Shown piece by piece: positions 17,087-26,288 of a DNA stretch of 64,000 nucleotides. Under the pieces are notes generated by a model. That model ran no database searches and was not told where the DNA came from. It saw only the letters and a program-made list of their open reading frames with translations. Origin of the DNA: Parapedobacter pyrenivorans. GTDB taxonomy: Bacteria; Bacteroidota; Bacteroidia; Sphingobacteriales; Sphingobacteriaceae. Numbering within the stretch: position 1 is the first letter of the stretch; every line of letters starts with the position of its first letter. The stretch is taken from NCBI RefSeq assembly GCF_014636865.1, contig NZ_BMER01000001.1:732718-796717 (forward strand), written 5' to 3'. The translations under genes and the position numbers were made by a program.

Positions 17087-17965
17087 ATGAAGGCACTCCA
17101 ATTCACCGTGCCGGTTACACCGGACAAGACTGTTATCATACAGGAAGACATTATCCCCCAATTTTATCCACATTTGCACCGGCATAAGGAGGCCCAGTTG
17201 ATTTGGATTATCAAAGGGGAGGGTACATTGATCGCAGAAAACACCATGCATACGTTCCGGCCCGACGACATCTTTATGATCGCGCCCAATCAATCGCACG
17301 TATTCAAAGGTAGCCGGCAGGCTGTCCACAACATGGAGGATGAGGGAGTCCATACCATTTCTGTTTTTTATGATCCGGATGGGCATCTCGCCCACTTTCT
17401 CCAGCTACCCGAACTGAGCCAGCTGAATGCGTTTCTGAAGGAGTATAAATGTGGATTTAAGCTCCCCGAACAGCATTTTCATTCAGTTGCCAAACACATT
17501 TTGAAACTCAAAGCATCCAACAGCATGGACCAAATGTTGCATTTTCTCCACCTTTTGCGGACATTCTGCCGGATGAATCCCAAGCCCAAGCATCTTTCTA
17601 CGTTCAGCAAAGAGCACATTACGGATGGCGAGGGGATGCGGATGGGCAACATTTACAATTATGTCCTTCAGCATTACCGAAACGCGTTGACCCTGGAAGA
17701 GGTAGCTGCCGAAGCTCACCTCACTCCACAAGCTTTTTGCCGATACTTCAAAAAGCATACAGGCGTTACCTTTGTTACCTTTCTCAACGAGATGCGGATA
17801 AACCAAGCTTGCAAGCGGCTTACCGCCGGCGAGTACGACAGTATTGCCACTGTGGCATACAATTGCGGGTTCAATAGCATCACCAATTTCAACCGCGTGT
17901 TCAAAAGCGTGGCGGGGGCATCGCCCAAGGAGTACCTCTCTAAATACCTCCATAATATGAAATAA
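17087..17965 (+). CDS. AraC-family transcriptional regulator
   Basis: A 292-residue regulator with an N-terminal cupin sensor domain and a C-terminal double helix-turn-helix. The cupin part has HLHRHKEAQLIWIIKGEGT and HTFRPDDIFMIAPNQSHVF. The DNA-binding part starts near residue 195: LTLEEVAAEAHLTPQAFCRYFKK for the first helix-turn-helix, and the classical second one with IATVAYNCGFNSITNFNRVFK and GASPKEY. It precedes the hydroxyproline operon in the same direction by 173 bp, so it is probably its inducer-responsive activator; hydroxyproline or a pathway intermediate would be the ligand. That assignment is from position only. Confidence 0.9.
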   Translation: MKALQFTVPVTPDKTVIIQEDIIPQFYPHLHRHKEAQLIWIIKGEGTLIAENTMHTFRPDDIFMIAPNQSHVFKGSRQAVHNMEDEGVHTISVFYDPDGHLAHFLQLPELSQLNAFLKEYKCGFKLPEQHFHSVAKHILKLKASNSMDQMLHFLHLLRTFCRMNPKPKHLSTFSKEHITDGEGMRMGNIYNYVLQHYRNALTLEEVAAEAHLTPQAFCRYFKKHTGVTFVTFLNEMRINQACKRLTAGEYDSIATVAYNCGFNSITNFNRVFKSVAGASPKEYLSKYLHNMK

Positions 17966-17979
17966 CAGGCCGGCTGTTA
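17963..17979 (+). terminator. Weak hairpin at the end of the AraC-family gene
   Basis: TAACAG and CTGTTA form a 6-bp stem with a 5-base loop, and the stem starts with the stop codon itself. There is no T-run after it, so it may be a weak terminator or chance. Confidence 0.25.
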
Positions 17980-18138
17980 ATATATGCATAGCATTGATTA
18001 ATTAGCGGGTGGTTTTGGCTTTGGGTTAGCCATATATTTGTGCCAATCATTTAAGGTGGGTGTGTCGCGACGCACCTACTAATTGGTAAAGTAAGGGCTT
18101 TGTTGCCTATCGTTAAACTAAAAACATACAATAAAGAC

Positions 18139-19089
18139 ATGAGTAAGACCGAACTTTGGCATGGGGTTTATCCTGCATTATTGACGCCATTTACAGCAGC
18201 AGGTGACATCGACTATGAAATGTTTAAAAAGAATTTCTTAGCGCAGGCAGAGGCGGGAGTTTCTGGGGTAATTATCGCCGGGTCTCTTGGTGAGGTCAGT
18301 ACGTTGAGTACACAGGAAAAATATGATTTGCTGGTTTTCGCCAAGCAACATATGCCGCAACACCTGCCTGTTGTCCTCAATATTGCCGAGCAAACCACTA
18401 CGGATGCAGTAAATGCTGCAAAAGAAGCCGAACGACTCGGTGCCGATGCGTTAATGCTGCTCCCCCCCATGCGCTATCGGGCCTCCGATCGGGAAGTGGT
18501 AACGTATTTCAAAACCGTAGCCGCTGCCACGAATTTATCGATCATGATCTACAATAACCCCGTAGATTATGCCATCCATGTAACCGTAGATATGTTTAAG
18601 CAATTGGCTGAAAGTCCGAACATTCAAGCGGTAAAGGAGTCAACACGCGACCTCACCAACATTACCCGGATGATCAATGCCTTTGGCGAGCGATTCAAAA
18701 TCCTGGGTGGCGTAGACACCATAGCATTGGAGAGCCAGTTGGTTGGTGCCCATGGCTCCGTGGCTGGTTTGGTTGATGCCTTTCCCCGTGAGACGGTAGC
18801 CATCTACCGCTTGGCGCAGGCTGGCCAGTTGGAAGAAGCGTTAGCCATCTACCGTTGGTTTATGCCTTTGCTGGAGCTGGACATCCATCCGCGGCTTGTT
18901 CAGTACATCAAACTTGCGGCGACAGCCGAAGGACTTAGCAATCCATATGTAAGGGCACCTAGGCTACAGTTGGAGGGTGAAGAGCTGATCCGTACGCAAA
19001 AAATCATAAATGATGCGATTGCCTCGAGGCCAGTATTGCCAGATTACTTAAATTTGCCGGTAGGTCGAACCATAGAACAAGCGTCATGA
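18139..19089 (+). CDS. Delta-1-pyrroline-4-hydroxy-2-carboxylate deaminase (DapA/NanA superfamily)
   Basis: A 316-residue TIM-barrel lyase of the dihydrodipicolinate synthase/N-acetylneuraminate lyase superfamily. The Schiff-base lysine is Lys166 in QAVKEST, and the partner tyrosine is Tyr138 in MIYNNP. The superfamily alone does not fix the substrate. The neighbours do: with a hydroxyproline epimerase, a DadA-type oxidase and a semialdehyde dehydrogenase in one operon, the expected reaction is deamination and dehydration of pyrroline-4-hydroxy-2-carboxylate to 2-oxoglutarate semialdehyde. The ATG at 18139 is chosen over a TTG 13 codons upstream because family homology starts after it. TATATTTG at 18033-18040 may be the -7 element. 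It overlaps the next gene by 4 bp. Confidence 0.85.
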   Translation: MSKTELWHGVYPALLTPFTAAGDIDYEMFKKNFLAQAEAGVSGVIIAGSLGEVSTLSTQEKYDLLVFAKQHMPQHLPVVLNIAEQTTTDAVNAAKEAERLGADALMLLPPMRYRASDREVVTYFKTVAAATNLSIMIYNNPVDYAIHVTVDMFKQLAESPNIQAVKESTRDLTNITRMINAFGERFKILGGVDTIALESQLVGAHGSVAGLVDAFPRETVAIYRLAQAGQLEEALAIYRWFMPLLELDIHPRLVQYIKLAATAEGLSNPYVRAPRLQLEGEELIRTQKIINDAIASRPVLPDYLNLPVGRTIEQAS

Positions 19090-20567
19090 ACGAAAATACG
19101 CCCATCCCAGAAATCAATCAATTAGTCATACAAGCACAGGAAGCCTTTCTGGTTTTCAAACAAGCCAACGCGAAGCAACGCGCCGACTTTATGCATCGGG
19201 TAGCCGATGAGATCGAAGCGTTGGGACCTGAACTCATTGCCACGGCCCAGTCCGAAACCAACCTCCCGGAAGCTCGGTTAAACGGAGAGAAAGCCCGGAC
19301 GGCGTTTCAGTGGCGGAGCTATGCCGATGCATTGACCAACAGTAATATACTGCCGGTACAGATTGATACTTCTAATCCGGATCGGACTCCGCCGAAACCC
19401 GACATCCGCAAGACTTATGTGGGCGTCGGCGTCGTCGTGGTCTTTGGAGCAAGTAATTTCCCCTTTGCATTTTCTACTTCCGGCGGCGACACTGCCTCTG
19501 CCATCGCCGCGGGCTGCTCGGTAATTTTCAAAAGTCATTCAGGCCACCCAGAAACATCGAAAATCATGGCAGGAGCCATTGAACGGGCCATCCAAAAGAC
19601 CGGATTGCCAAGCAACCTGTTCGCTGCTATTGCCACGGATGGAGTTGTAGGCGGGCAGCATTTGGTAAAACACCACCTTGTCAAAGCGGTTGGGTTTACA
19701 GGGTCAATCCAAGGGGGGCGAGCACTGTTTGACATTGCCAGCCAGCGCCCGGAACCGATTCCAGTGTTTGCAGAGATGGGCAGTGTCAATCCGGTCGTGC
19801 TGCTTCCCGAACGTTTGGCGGCGGCCGCAGAAGAGGTTGCCAATCAATATGCGCAGTCGTTGACCTTGGGCGTAGGACAGTTTTGCACCAACCCCGGAAT
19901 ATTTATAGCGCCAAATGATCGTGCCCTGCCCCGCTTCTTAACTACCCTGCAGGCGCAGATTACACAGGCTCCATCTGCACCGATGTTACATTCAGGTATT
20001 GCAGCTTCATATCATAAAAACAAGGCCGATTTGCTCGCCCAAGATGGGGTTGAAGTCTTGGCCGAAGTTCCGGCAACCACGCCAGAAACACATGGTAATG
20101 CAACCATCGCGACAGTGTCCGCCCAAGCATTTTTGGGTAACCCCAAGTTGAGCGAAGAAGTATTCGGCCCGTTTGGCCTGATCGTTACATATGACAGTCC
20201 CCAAGAATTATTGGCCGTCACACAGCGACTCGAAGGACAACTAACGGCGACGCTGCTAGCTGAACCCGCTGAACTGGCAGCGAACAGGGAGCTGGTTGCT
20301 GCACTGGCAGATAAGAGTGGCCGCGTACTATTTAACGGGTTTCCCACAGGTGTAGAAGTATGTGGTGCGATGCAACACGGCGGGCCATACCCTGCGGCAA
20401 CGGACAGTCGATTTACCTCCGTGGGGCCAGATGCAATCAAACGGTTTGCACGGCCAGTTAGCTATCAGAACTTCCCGGATGAAGTGCTCCCGGACGAACT
20501 GAAAAATGCGAATCCACTAGGAATCTGGCGTACGGTAAATGGTACATTAACGAAGGCCGGTTTATAA
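19086..20567 (+). CDS. 2-oxoglutarate semialdehyde (2,5-dioxovalerate) dehydrogenase
   Basis: A 493-residue aldehyde dehydrogenase superfamily protein. The catalytic cysteine is Cys267 in GVGQFCTNPG, and the general base is Glu230 in VFAEMGSVNP. FGASNFPFAFSTSGGDTASA and the sequence FKSHSGHPETS are typical of the branch that oxidises 2-oxoglutarate semialdehyde with NADP, and the chain length agrees. It completes the route from hydroxyproline to 2-oxoglutarate. Translation starts inside the stop codon of the deaminase gene (ATGA), and its own stop overlaps the next start (TAATG), so the operon is tightly coupled. Confidence 0.92.
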   Translation: MNENTPIPEINQLVIQAQEAFLVFKQANAKQRADFMHRVADEIEALGPELIATAQSETNLPEARLNGEKARTAFQWRSYADALTNSNILPVQIDTSNPDRTPPKPDIRKTYVGVGVVVVFGASNFPFAFSTSGGDTASAIAAGCSVIFKSHSGHPETSKIMAGAIERAIQKTGLPSNLFAAIATDGVVGGQHLVKHHLVKAVGFTGSIQGGRALFDIASQRPEPIPVFAEMGSVNPVVLLPERLAAAAEEVANQYAQSLTLGVGQFCTNPGIFIAPNDRALPRFLTTLQAQITQAPSAPMLHSGIAASYHKNKADLLAQDGVEVLAEVPATTPETHGNATIATVSAQAFLGNPKLSEEVFGPFGLIVTYDSPQELLAVTQRLEGQLTATLLAEPAELAANRELVAALADKSGRVLFNGFPTGVEVCGAMQHGGPYPAATDSRFTSVGPDAIKRFARPVSYQNFPDEVLPDELKNANPLGIWRTVNGTLTKAGL

Positions 20568-21574
20568 TGAAAAAAACATTCTTCTGCATCGATGCGCATA
20601 CCTGCGGGAATCCGGTGCGATTGGTAGCAGGCGGCGGGCCATTGTTGCAAGGTCAAAGTATGATGGAACGCAGGCTCCATTTTTTAGCGGAATACGATTG
20701 GATCCGGAAAGGGCTAATGTTTGAACCCCGTGGCCACGATATGATGAGTGGCAGCATCCTTTATTCGCCAGTTGACCCGGCGAATGATATGGGTGTGCTT
20801 TATATCGAGACCAGCGGATGCCTGCCGATGTGCGGCCATGGGACAATAGGCACGGTCACCATAGCCGTAGAGGAAGGTCTGATCGTACCCAAGCAGGCGG
20901 GGAAACTCCGGTTGGAGACCCCAGCGGGATTAGTGCTGATCGAGTATGCCCAGGAAGGTAAAAAGGTAACGTCTGTAAAGTTGACCAATGTCAAATCATT
21001 TTTGGCAGCAGAAGATATTACGGTTGAGTGTCCCGACTTGGGTACATTGAGCATGGATGTCGCTTACGGCGGAAATTTCTATGCCATTATCGATCCACAG
21101 CCGAATTTTAAGGGCTTGGAGCACTATTCTGCCGGCCAATTGATTAGCTGGAGTCGGATATTACGTCAACGGATAAACGACCACTATACATTTGTACATC
21201 CCGAAGATAAAAACATTAACGGGCTGAGCCATGTTCAATGGACGGGTTCGGTACTCGACTCCCTTTCTACCGCACGTAATGCGGTATTCTATGGCGATAA
21301 GGCGATCGACAGGTCTCCGTGCGGTACGGGCACTTCCGCCCGTATGGCGCAATGGTATGCGAAAGGAAAGCTCAAAAAAGGAGACCGATTTGTGCATGAA
21401 AGCATCATCGGATCCAAATTCATCGGCACCATCGAAGATGAAGTACCTAACGCTTTTGGTGATGGGAAACCGGCTATTGTACCCGGAATCGAAGGGTGGG
21501 CCATGGTAACCGGCTACAATACGATTATTATTGATGACGATGATCCGTATGCACATGGATTTCAGGTAATTTAA
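20567..21574 (+). CDS. 4-hydroxyproline 2-epimerase (proline racemase family)
   Basis: A 335-residue proline racemase superfamily enzyme. Both catalytic cysteines are present, Cys89 in MCGHGT and Cys252 in SPCGTGTS. This pair distinguishes epimerases and racemases from the trans-3-hydroxyproline dehydratases, which have Cys/Thr. It would convert trans-4-hydroxy-L-proline to cis-4-hydroxy-D-proline, the first step of the pathway coded by its neighbours. The ATG overlaps the previous stop by one base. The next gene, for the oxidase acting on its product, follows after 59 bp. Confidence 0.93.
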   Translation: MKKTFFCIDAHTCGNPVRLVAGGGPLLQGQSMMERRLHFLAEYDWIRKGLMFEPRGHDMMSGSILYSPVDPANDMGVLYIETSGCLPMCGHGTIGTVTIAVEEGLIVPKQAGKLRLETPAGLVLIEYAQEGKKVTSVKLTNVKSFLAAEDITVECPDLGTLSMDVAYGGNFYAIIDPQPNFKGLEHYSAGQLISWSRILRQRINDHYTFVHPEDKNINGLSHVQWTGSVLDSLSTARNAVFYGDKAIDRSPCGTGTSARMAQWYAKGKLKKGDRFVHESIIGSKFIGTIEDEVPNAFGDGKPAIVPGIEGWAMVTGYNTIIIDDDDPYAHGFQVI

Positions 21575-21633
21575 TCGCCGTTGACAAAAGATTCCCGATA
21601 GTCAATTAACTAGCAAAAGTTCAAAAACAACAA

Positions 21634-22896
21634 ATGAGCAATCTTGATAAAGGCTCAGTAATCATCGTAGGTGGTGGAATCATAGGGCTTACATCCGCAT
21701 ATTACCTTGCAAAAGGAGGTTGGAAAGTAACCGTCGTAGACCGGGATGACTTTACCGACAATTGTTCTTATGGCAACGCTGGGATGATTGTGCCGAGTCA
21801 TTTCACGCCATTGGCTGCTCCCGGCATCATTACGCAGGGGATCAAATGGCTATTCAATAGTCGTAGCCCATTCTATGTCAAACCGTCGCCCAGCCTCTCG
21901 TTAATTTCGTGGGGCCTCAAGTTTATCCGGCACGCCAATGAACAACACGTTGTTCGATCAGCGCCGGATATCCTAGCACTGAATAACCTGAGTAAGGACC
22001 TCTACAATGAGTTGGCTAACGAATTGGGTGATGAGTTTGGATTGGAATGCCGGGGCATTCTCATGTTGTTTAAGACGGAGAAAACGGCTGCGGAAGAAGT
22101 TCATTTGGCCGAGCAGGCCACAGCCCTGGGGTTGGATGTCGGAATATTGACCCATGAACAGGTACAAGCCCTTGAACCCGACGTAAAATTGGATGTGATG
22201 GGTGCCACACATTATCGTAGCGACGCCCACCTCCACCCTCCTGCGCTCATGGCTAGTTTGATACATCGAATAAAACAGCTCGGGGTTGGGCTGAAATCGC
22301 ACACCGAAGTGAAGGGCTTTGAACGCAATGGCGGAAAAATCACTAAAGTCATTACCACCGCTGGAGAGTTATCGGCGGATGTCGTTGTACTTACCGGTGG
22401 GGCATGGTTAGGTACCCTGGCCAAAAAAACAGGACTCACCGTACCGTTGATGCCGGGCAAGGGCTATTCATTCATGACCAATGCATTTGAAGGCAAGGTA
22501 AGGCACCCCGCTCTGCTATTGGAGGCGCGCGTCGCGCTGACGCCCATGGGAGGCAAAGTGCGCATCGGCGGCACCATGGAGCTGGCTCCGGTTAATCATC
22601 ACGTGAATATGAACCGTGTAGCAGGTATCGTGGGTGCCATACCGGATTATTATCCGGAATATCGGCTACCCATGCCCGAAAAGCAGGCTATTTGGCATGG
22701 ATTCCGTCCTTGCTCACCAGACGGATTACCATATATTGGACACTCGTCCACCATCAACAACCTGATCGTTGCTGGCGGAATGGGGATGATGGGCCTGAGT
22801 TTGGGACCCGCAGCAGGAAAGATTGTCTCCGAACTCGCACAAGGGGAAAAGACATCTGCGGATATCCGGCTTTTTGACCCTGAACGGTTTAACTAA
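21634..22896 (+). CDS. D-hydroxyproline oxidase/dehydrogenase (DadA-like FAD oxidoreductase)
   Basis: A 420-residue FAD-dependent amine oxidoreductase of the DAO/DadA family. The dinucleotide-binding motif VGGGIIGLTSAYYLA lies at about residues 12-26, followed by VTVVDRDDF; the C-terminal FAD contacts are in WHGFRPCSPDGLPYIG and GMGMMGLSLGPAAGK. In this operon it should oxidise cis-4-hydroxy-D-proline to the pyrroline that the deaminase uses. It is probably soluble and may pass electrons to the respiratory chain or to oxygen. Its stop codon abuts the stop of the convergent uvrB gene with no base between them. Confidence 0.9.
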   Translation: MSNLDKGSVIIVGGGIIGLTSAYYLAKGGWKVTVVDRDDFTDNCSYGNAGMIVPSHFTPLAAPGIITQGIKWLFNSRSPFYVKPSPSLSLISWGLKFIRHANEQHVVRSAPDILALNNLSKDLYNELANELGDEFGLECRGILMLFKTEKTAAEEVHLAEQATALGLDVGILTHEQVQALEPDVKLDVMGATHYRSDAHLHPPALMASLIHRIKQLGVGLKSHTEVKGFERNGGKITKVITTAGELSADVVVLTGGAWLGTLAKKTGLTVPLMPGKGYSFMTNAFEGKVRHPALLLEARVALTPMGGKVRIGGTMELAPVNHHVNMNRVAGIVGAIPDYYPEYRLPMPEKQAIWHGFRPCSPDGLPYIGHSSTINNLIVAGGMGMMGLSLGPAAGKIVSELAQGEKTSADIRLFDPERFN

Positions 22897-24933
22897 TCAC
22901 TGATCACCAAACAAATCCGAATAGGTTTTTTCCAAGGCAAATAGTTCATCACGCAACTTTGCGGCTTGCAAGAAGTCCATTTCCTTGGCCGATTTTTCCA
23001 TGTCTTTGCGTACCTTTTCGATGGCTTGTTTCATCTGTGGCTTACTCATATATTGTACCAGTGGATCCGCAGCTATACTGCTTGTACGGTCGGGCTCCAC
23101 ATAAATCTTGGCTTCGCCACCCTTGAAATCGGCCACAGATGTCTGCCCTAAGATAGCCTCCCTGGATTTGCCCACCGTCCGCGGCGTGATGCCGTGTTCT
23201 TCGTTATATCGGATTTGTTTATCCCGGCGGCGGTTTGTCTCCTCGATGGTGATGCGCATACTTTCGGTAATCGTATCGGCATACATAATCACACGTCCTC
23301 TATCATTCCGTGCAGCCCGGCCAATCGTTTGGATAAGTGACCGTTCCGACCGCAAAAACCCTTCCTTGTCTGCGTCCAGAATAGCTACCAACGTTACCTC
23401 TGGCAAATCCAAGCCCTCGCGTAGTAAATTGATGCCCACCAAAACGTCGAATTCACCCAATCGCAATCCGCGCAAAATTTCAACCCGCTCCAATGTCTTT
23501 ACTTCCGAGTGGATATAACGCACCCTGATGCCCAATTTTGACATGTATTTGGTCAGTTCCTCAGCCATGCGCTTAGTCAGGGTGGTCACCAATATCCGCC
23601 CCCCCTCCTTGATTACGCGGTCTACTTCATCCAATAAGTCATCCACTTGATTTACCACGGGTCGGATTTCAATCACGGGGTCCACAAGGCCCGTTGGCCG
23701 GATGACCTGTTCCACCACAACGCCTTCCGTCTTTTGTAGCTCGTAATCGCCCGGCGTAGCGCTTACATAGATGGTCTGTGCCACCAACGATTCAAATTCA
23801 GGGAAATTCAGTGGCCGGTTATCCAACGCCGCGGGTAACCGGAAGCCAAACTCTACCAACGAAATTTTACGCGAACGGTCACCGCCGTACATCGCCCGGA
23901 TCTGTGGAATGGTGACGTGGCTCTCATCGATGACCATCAAATAATCATCCGGAAAGTAATCCAGTAGGCAAAAGGGGCGCATACCGGGCTGCCTACCGTC
24001 AAAAAAGCGGGAATAATTTTCGATACCGCTGCAATATCCCAGTTCGCGCATCATCTCCAAATCATAATTGACACGTTCCTCAAGCCGCTTGGCTTCCAAT
24101 GGTTTGCCATCATGCAGCAATTGTTCTTTACGCAACTCCAATTCCTCTCCTATTGCCCATAATGATTGGGTGAATTTTTCCTTTGGCGTTACAAACAGGT
24201 TCGCCGGAAATAACGCCATCGTCTCCATCTTTTCGAGTGTCTTGCCGGAGATCGGGTCGATTACACTCAGCTCATCTATTTCGTCGCCAAAAAAAGAAAT
24301 ACGGTACGCCTCATCCAGGTATGCCGGAAATATATCAACCGTATCACCTTTAACGCGGAAAGTTCCCCGTTTGAAATCGGTGGTCGTGCGCGAATATAAA
24401 ATTTCCACCAGGCGATGCAGGAAAGCGTTACGGCTGATGACGGTGCCGACCCCAAAACGAAATACGGAACGGGAAAAATCTTCCGGATTGCCCATTCCGT
24501 AAATGCAGGATACCGATGAAACCACGACGACATCACGCCTCCCCGACATCAATGCGGAGGTTGTGCGCAGCCGTAATTTCTCGATTTCGTCGTTGATGGC
24601 CAAGTCCTTTTCAATATAGGTATTCGAAGAGGCGATATAAGCCTCCGGTTGGTAGTAATCGTAGTAGGAAACAAAATAGTTAACCGCATTCTCGGGAAAA
24701 AACTGCTTGAACTCGCCATAAAGTTGCGCAGCCAGTGTTTTGTTGTGACTCAATATCAGTGTAGGGCGCTGGGTTTGCTGAATGACGTTGGCAATCGTAA
24801 AGGTTTTGCCGGATCCGGTTACCCCCAATAGCGTTTGATACATTTCACGGGCATTGACACCTTCAACAAGCTGTCGGATGGCCTCAGGCTGATCACCTGT
24901 AGGCATGTATTCTGATGTGAGTTTAAACTTCAT
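22897..24933 (-). CDS. uvrB: UvrABC system protein B (excinuclease subunit)
   Basis: A 678-residue UvrB, the damage-verifying helicase-like subunit of nucleotide excision repair. Walker A is LGVTGSGKT near residue 37; the beta-hairpin region follows with YYDYYQPEAY; DESH is the Walker B motif; helicase motifs V and VI are in GINLLREGLDLPEV and QTIGRAARN; and the C-terminal UVR motif (MEKSAKEMDFLQAAKLRDE-type) binds UvrC. Length and all motifs are normal, so it should be functional. CAAAGATA at 24988-24995 is the reverse complement of a TAnnTTTG element and may be its promoter. Confidence 0.98.
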   Translation of the reverse strand: MKFKLTSEYMPTGDQPEAIRQLVEGVNAREMYQTLLGVTGSGKTFTIANVIQQTQRPTLILSHNKTLAAQLYGEFKQFFPENAVNYFVSYYDYYQPEAYIASSNTYIEKDLAINDEIEKLRLRTTSALMSGRRDVVVVSSVSCIYGMGNPEDFSRSVFRFGVGTVISRNAFLHRLVEILYSRTTTDFKRGTFRVKGDTVDIFPAYLDEAYRISFFGDEIDELSVIDPISGKTLEKMETMALFPANLFVTPKEKFTQSLWAIGEELELRKEQLLHDGKPLEAKRLEERVNYDLEMMRELGYCSGIENYSRFFDGRQPGMRPFCLLDYFPDDYLMVIDESHVTIPQIRAMYGGDRSRKISLVEFGFRLPAALDNRPLNFPEFESLVAQTIYVSATPGDYELQKTEGVVVEQVIRPTGLVDPVIEIRPVVNQVDDLLDEVDRVIKEGGRILVTTLTKRMAEELTKYMSKLGIRVRYIHSEVKTLERVEILRGLRLGEFDVLVGINLLREGLDLPEVTLVAILDADKEGFLRSERSLIQTIGRAARNDRGRVIMYADTITESMRITIEETNRRRDKQIRYNEEHGITPRTVGKSREAILGQTSVADFKGGEAKIYVEPDRTSSIAADPLVQYMSKPQMKQAIEKVRKDMEKSAKEMDFLQAAKLRDELFALEKTYSDLFGDQ

Positions 24934-25029
24934 GTAATGCTGATCATTAAAACCAAGGAAGACTTGGATTGTTTAAGAGCAAGAGAACAAAGATAATGAA
25001 AGCAGGTGAAATTATTTACATATTGAATT

Positions 25030-25674
25030 ATGGTTCATATCCTAACCCGGCAAAACAGCATTGCTAACCATTTCCTCGCCGAATTGCGTAATATCGAAGT
25101 GCAACAGGATCGCATGCGCTTTCGAAGAAATCTTGAACGATTAGGAGAAATCTTTGCCTACGAGATCAGCAAAACGCTAACCTATGAACCTATGGAGATT
25201 GAAACGCCACTCGGTGTTGCGGAGACGTCTTTGATTCATGAACAGCCCGTACTGGCTACGATTCTCCGAGCCGGGATACCCATGCATCAAGGTATGCTTA
25301 ATGTTTTCGACCACGCCGACTGTGCCTTTGTCGGTGCCTATCGCAAGACAAAAAAAAGCGGCACGTTCGAAATCCGAAAGGAATACGTTAGCAGTGTCGG
25401 CTTAGACAACCGCACGGTTATCTTGGTTGATCCCATGCTGGCAACAGGTCGGACGGCCGTGCTCACTTGTAAGGACCTGCTGGATGAATTTGCGATCAAG
25501 TCGCTCTTTATTGTGTCAGCCATTGCCAGCGAAGAAGGTATCGCTCATGTACAAGCGTTCCTGCCCCAAGTACAACTGTGGGTCGGCGATGTGGACAGCG
25601 AGCTGACCAGTAAAGCCTTTATTGTACCTGGGCTAGGCGATGCTGGCGATTTGGCGTATGGGGTAAAGGAATGA
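25030..25674 (+). CDS. upp: Uracil phosphoribosyltransferase
   Basis: A 214-residue phosphoribosyltransferase that salvages uracil to UMP with PRPP. The PRPP-binding loop is VDPMLATGRTA near residue 138; the N-terminal basic part and ATILRAGIPMHQGML are typical of the uracil-specific enzyme, and the C-terminal FIVPGLGDAGDLAYG holds the uracil-binding segment. The length agrees with the family. It is monocistronic by appearance, divergent from uvrB with a 96-bp gap. Confidence 0.96.
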   Translation: MVHILTRQNSIANHFLAELRNIEVQQDRMRFRRNLERLGEIFAYEISKTLTYEPMEIETPLGVAETSLIHEQPVLATILRAGIPMHQGMLNVFDHADCAFVGAYRKTKKSGTFEIRKEYVSSVGLDNRTVILVDPMLATGRTAVLTCKDLLDEFAIKSLFIVSAIASEEGIAHVQAFLPQVQLWVGDVDSELTSKAFIVPGLGDAGDLAYGVKE

Positions 25675-25722
25675 CGGTGTTGAAAACCGTTTGTCTGTTA
25701 ATAAAAACATAACACTAAGTTA

Positions 25723-25754
25723 TTGGTATTAAAGCCTTTTTATAGGTAACTTTA
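25723..25754 (+). promoter_or_regulatory. Candidate promoter of the DUF458 gene
   Basis: TTG at 25723-25725, 21 bp, then TAACTTTA at 25747-25754, one base from TAnnTTTG. If used, the transcript would start after the ATG at 25754, which supports the next in-frame ATG at 25805 as the translation start. Confidence 0.4.
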
Positions 25755-25804
25755 TGTCGCATTCAATAAAGTTCTTTTCCGTATCATTCATTAACCCCAC
25801 TTTT

Positions 25805-26278
25805 ATGACTTGGAAAAAATTCAGTGGCGAACCCTTACGCCAACCCATCCTTGATGAAGTATCCGCCACGATTGCCCGTGAGTATGCCTTGGGCAATAAG
25901 CTCAAAGTCTGCATCGGCACCGACTCTCAGGTAAAAAGCGGCACCACCGAATTTGCTGCGGTCATCGTGTTTGTCCGTGAGGGAAAGGGTGGTTTCATGT
26001 ACATCCACCAGGATCGCACCAGCCAAAAAATGAGTATCAAAGAGCGTATGCTCGCCGAGGTGCAGCGCTCCATTGAAATTGCCTATTCACTCTGCGACCT
26101 GCTTGACCGCTATCACGTAGACCTTGAAGTACACGCTGATATCAATACCAATCCGATGTTCAAATCCAACCTTGCGCTGCACGACGCCATGGGCTATATC
26201 CTCAGTATGGGCTTCGTCTTCAAGGCCAAGCCAGAGGCATTTGCGAGCTCCGCCTGTGCGAATAAGGTGGTGCAGTAG
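25805..26278 (+). CDS. RNase H-like YkuK family protein (DUF458)
   Basis: A 157-residue protein of the DUF458/YkuK family, which has an RNase H-like fold. The acidic strand is VCIGTDSQVKSGTTEFAAVIVF, and later acidic residues in VDLEVHADINT and HDAMGYI would complete the metal site. Function is unproven for the family; nucleic-acid processing is inferred from the fold. The in-frame ATG at 25754 would add 17 residues without family character and lies within the proposed -7 element. The last 29 bases of coding sequence before the stop (26246-26274) recur with one mismatch at 36060-36088. Confidence 0.85.
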   Translation: MTWKKFSGEPLRQPILDEVSATIAREYALGNKLKVCIGTDSQVKSGTTEFAAVIVFVREGKGGFMYIHQDRTSQKMSIKERMLAEVQRSIEIAYSLCDLLDRYHVDLEVHADINTNPMFKSNLALHDAMGYILSMGFVFKAKPEAFASSACANKVVQ

Positions 26279-26288
26279 CCGTCGCGAT

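Noticed and set aside
24934-25029. CCAAG/CTTGG hairpin in the uvrB-upp gap as a regulatory RNA element
   Set aside because: Only a 5-bp stem, and both flanking genes diverge, so it is not supported.
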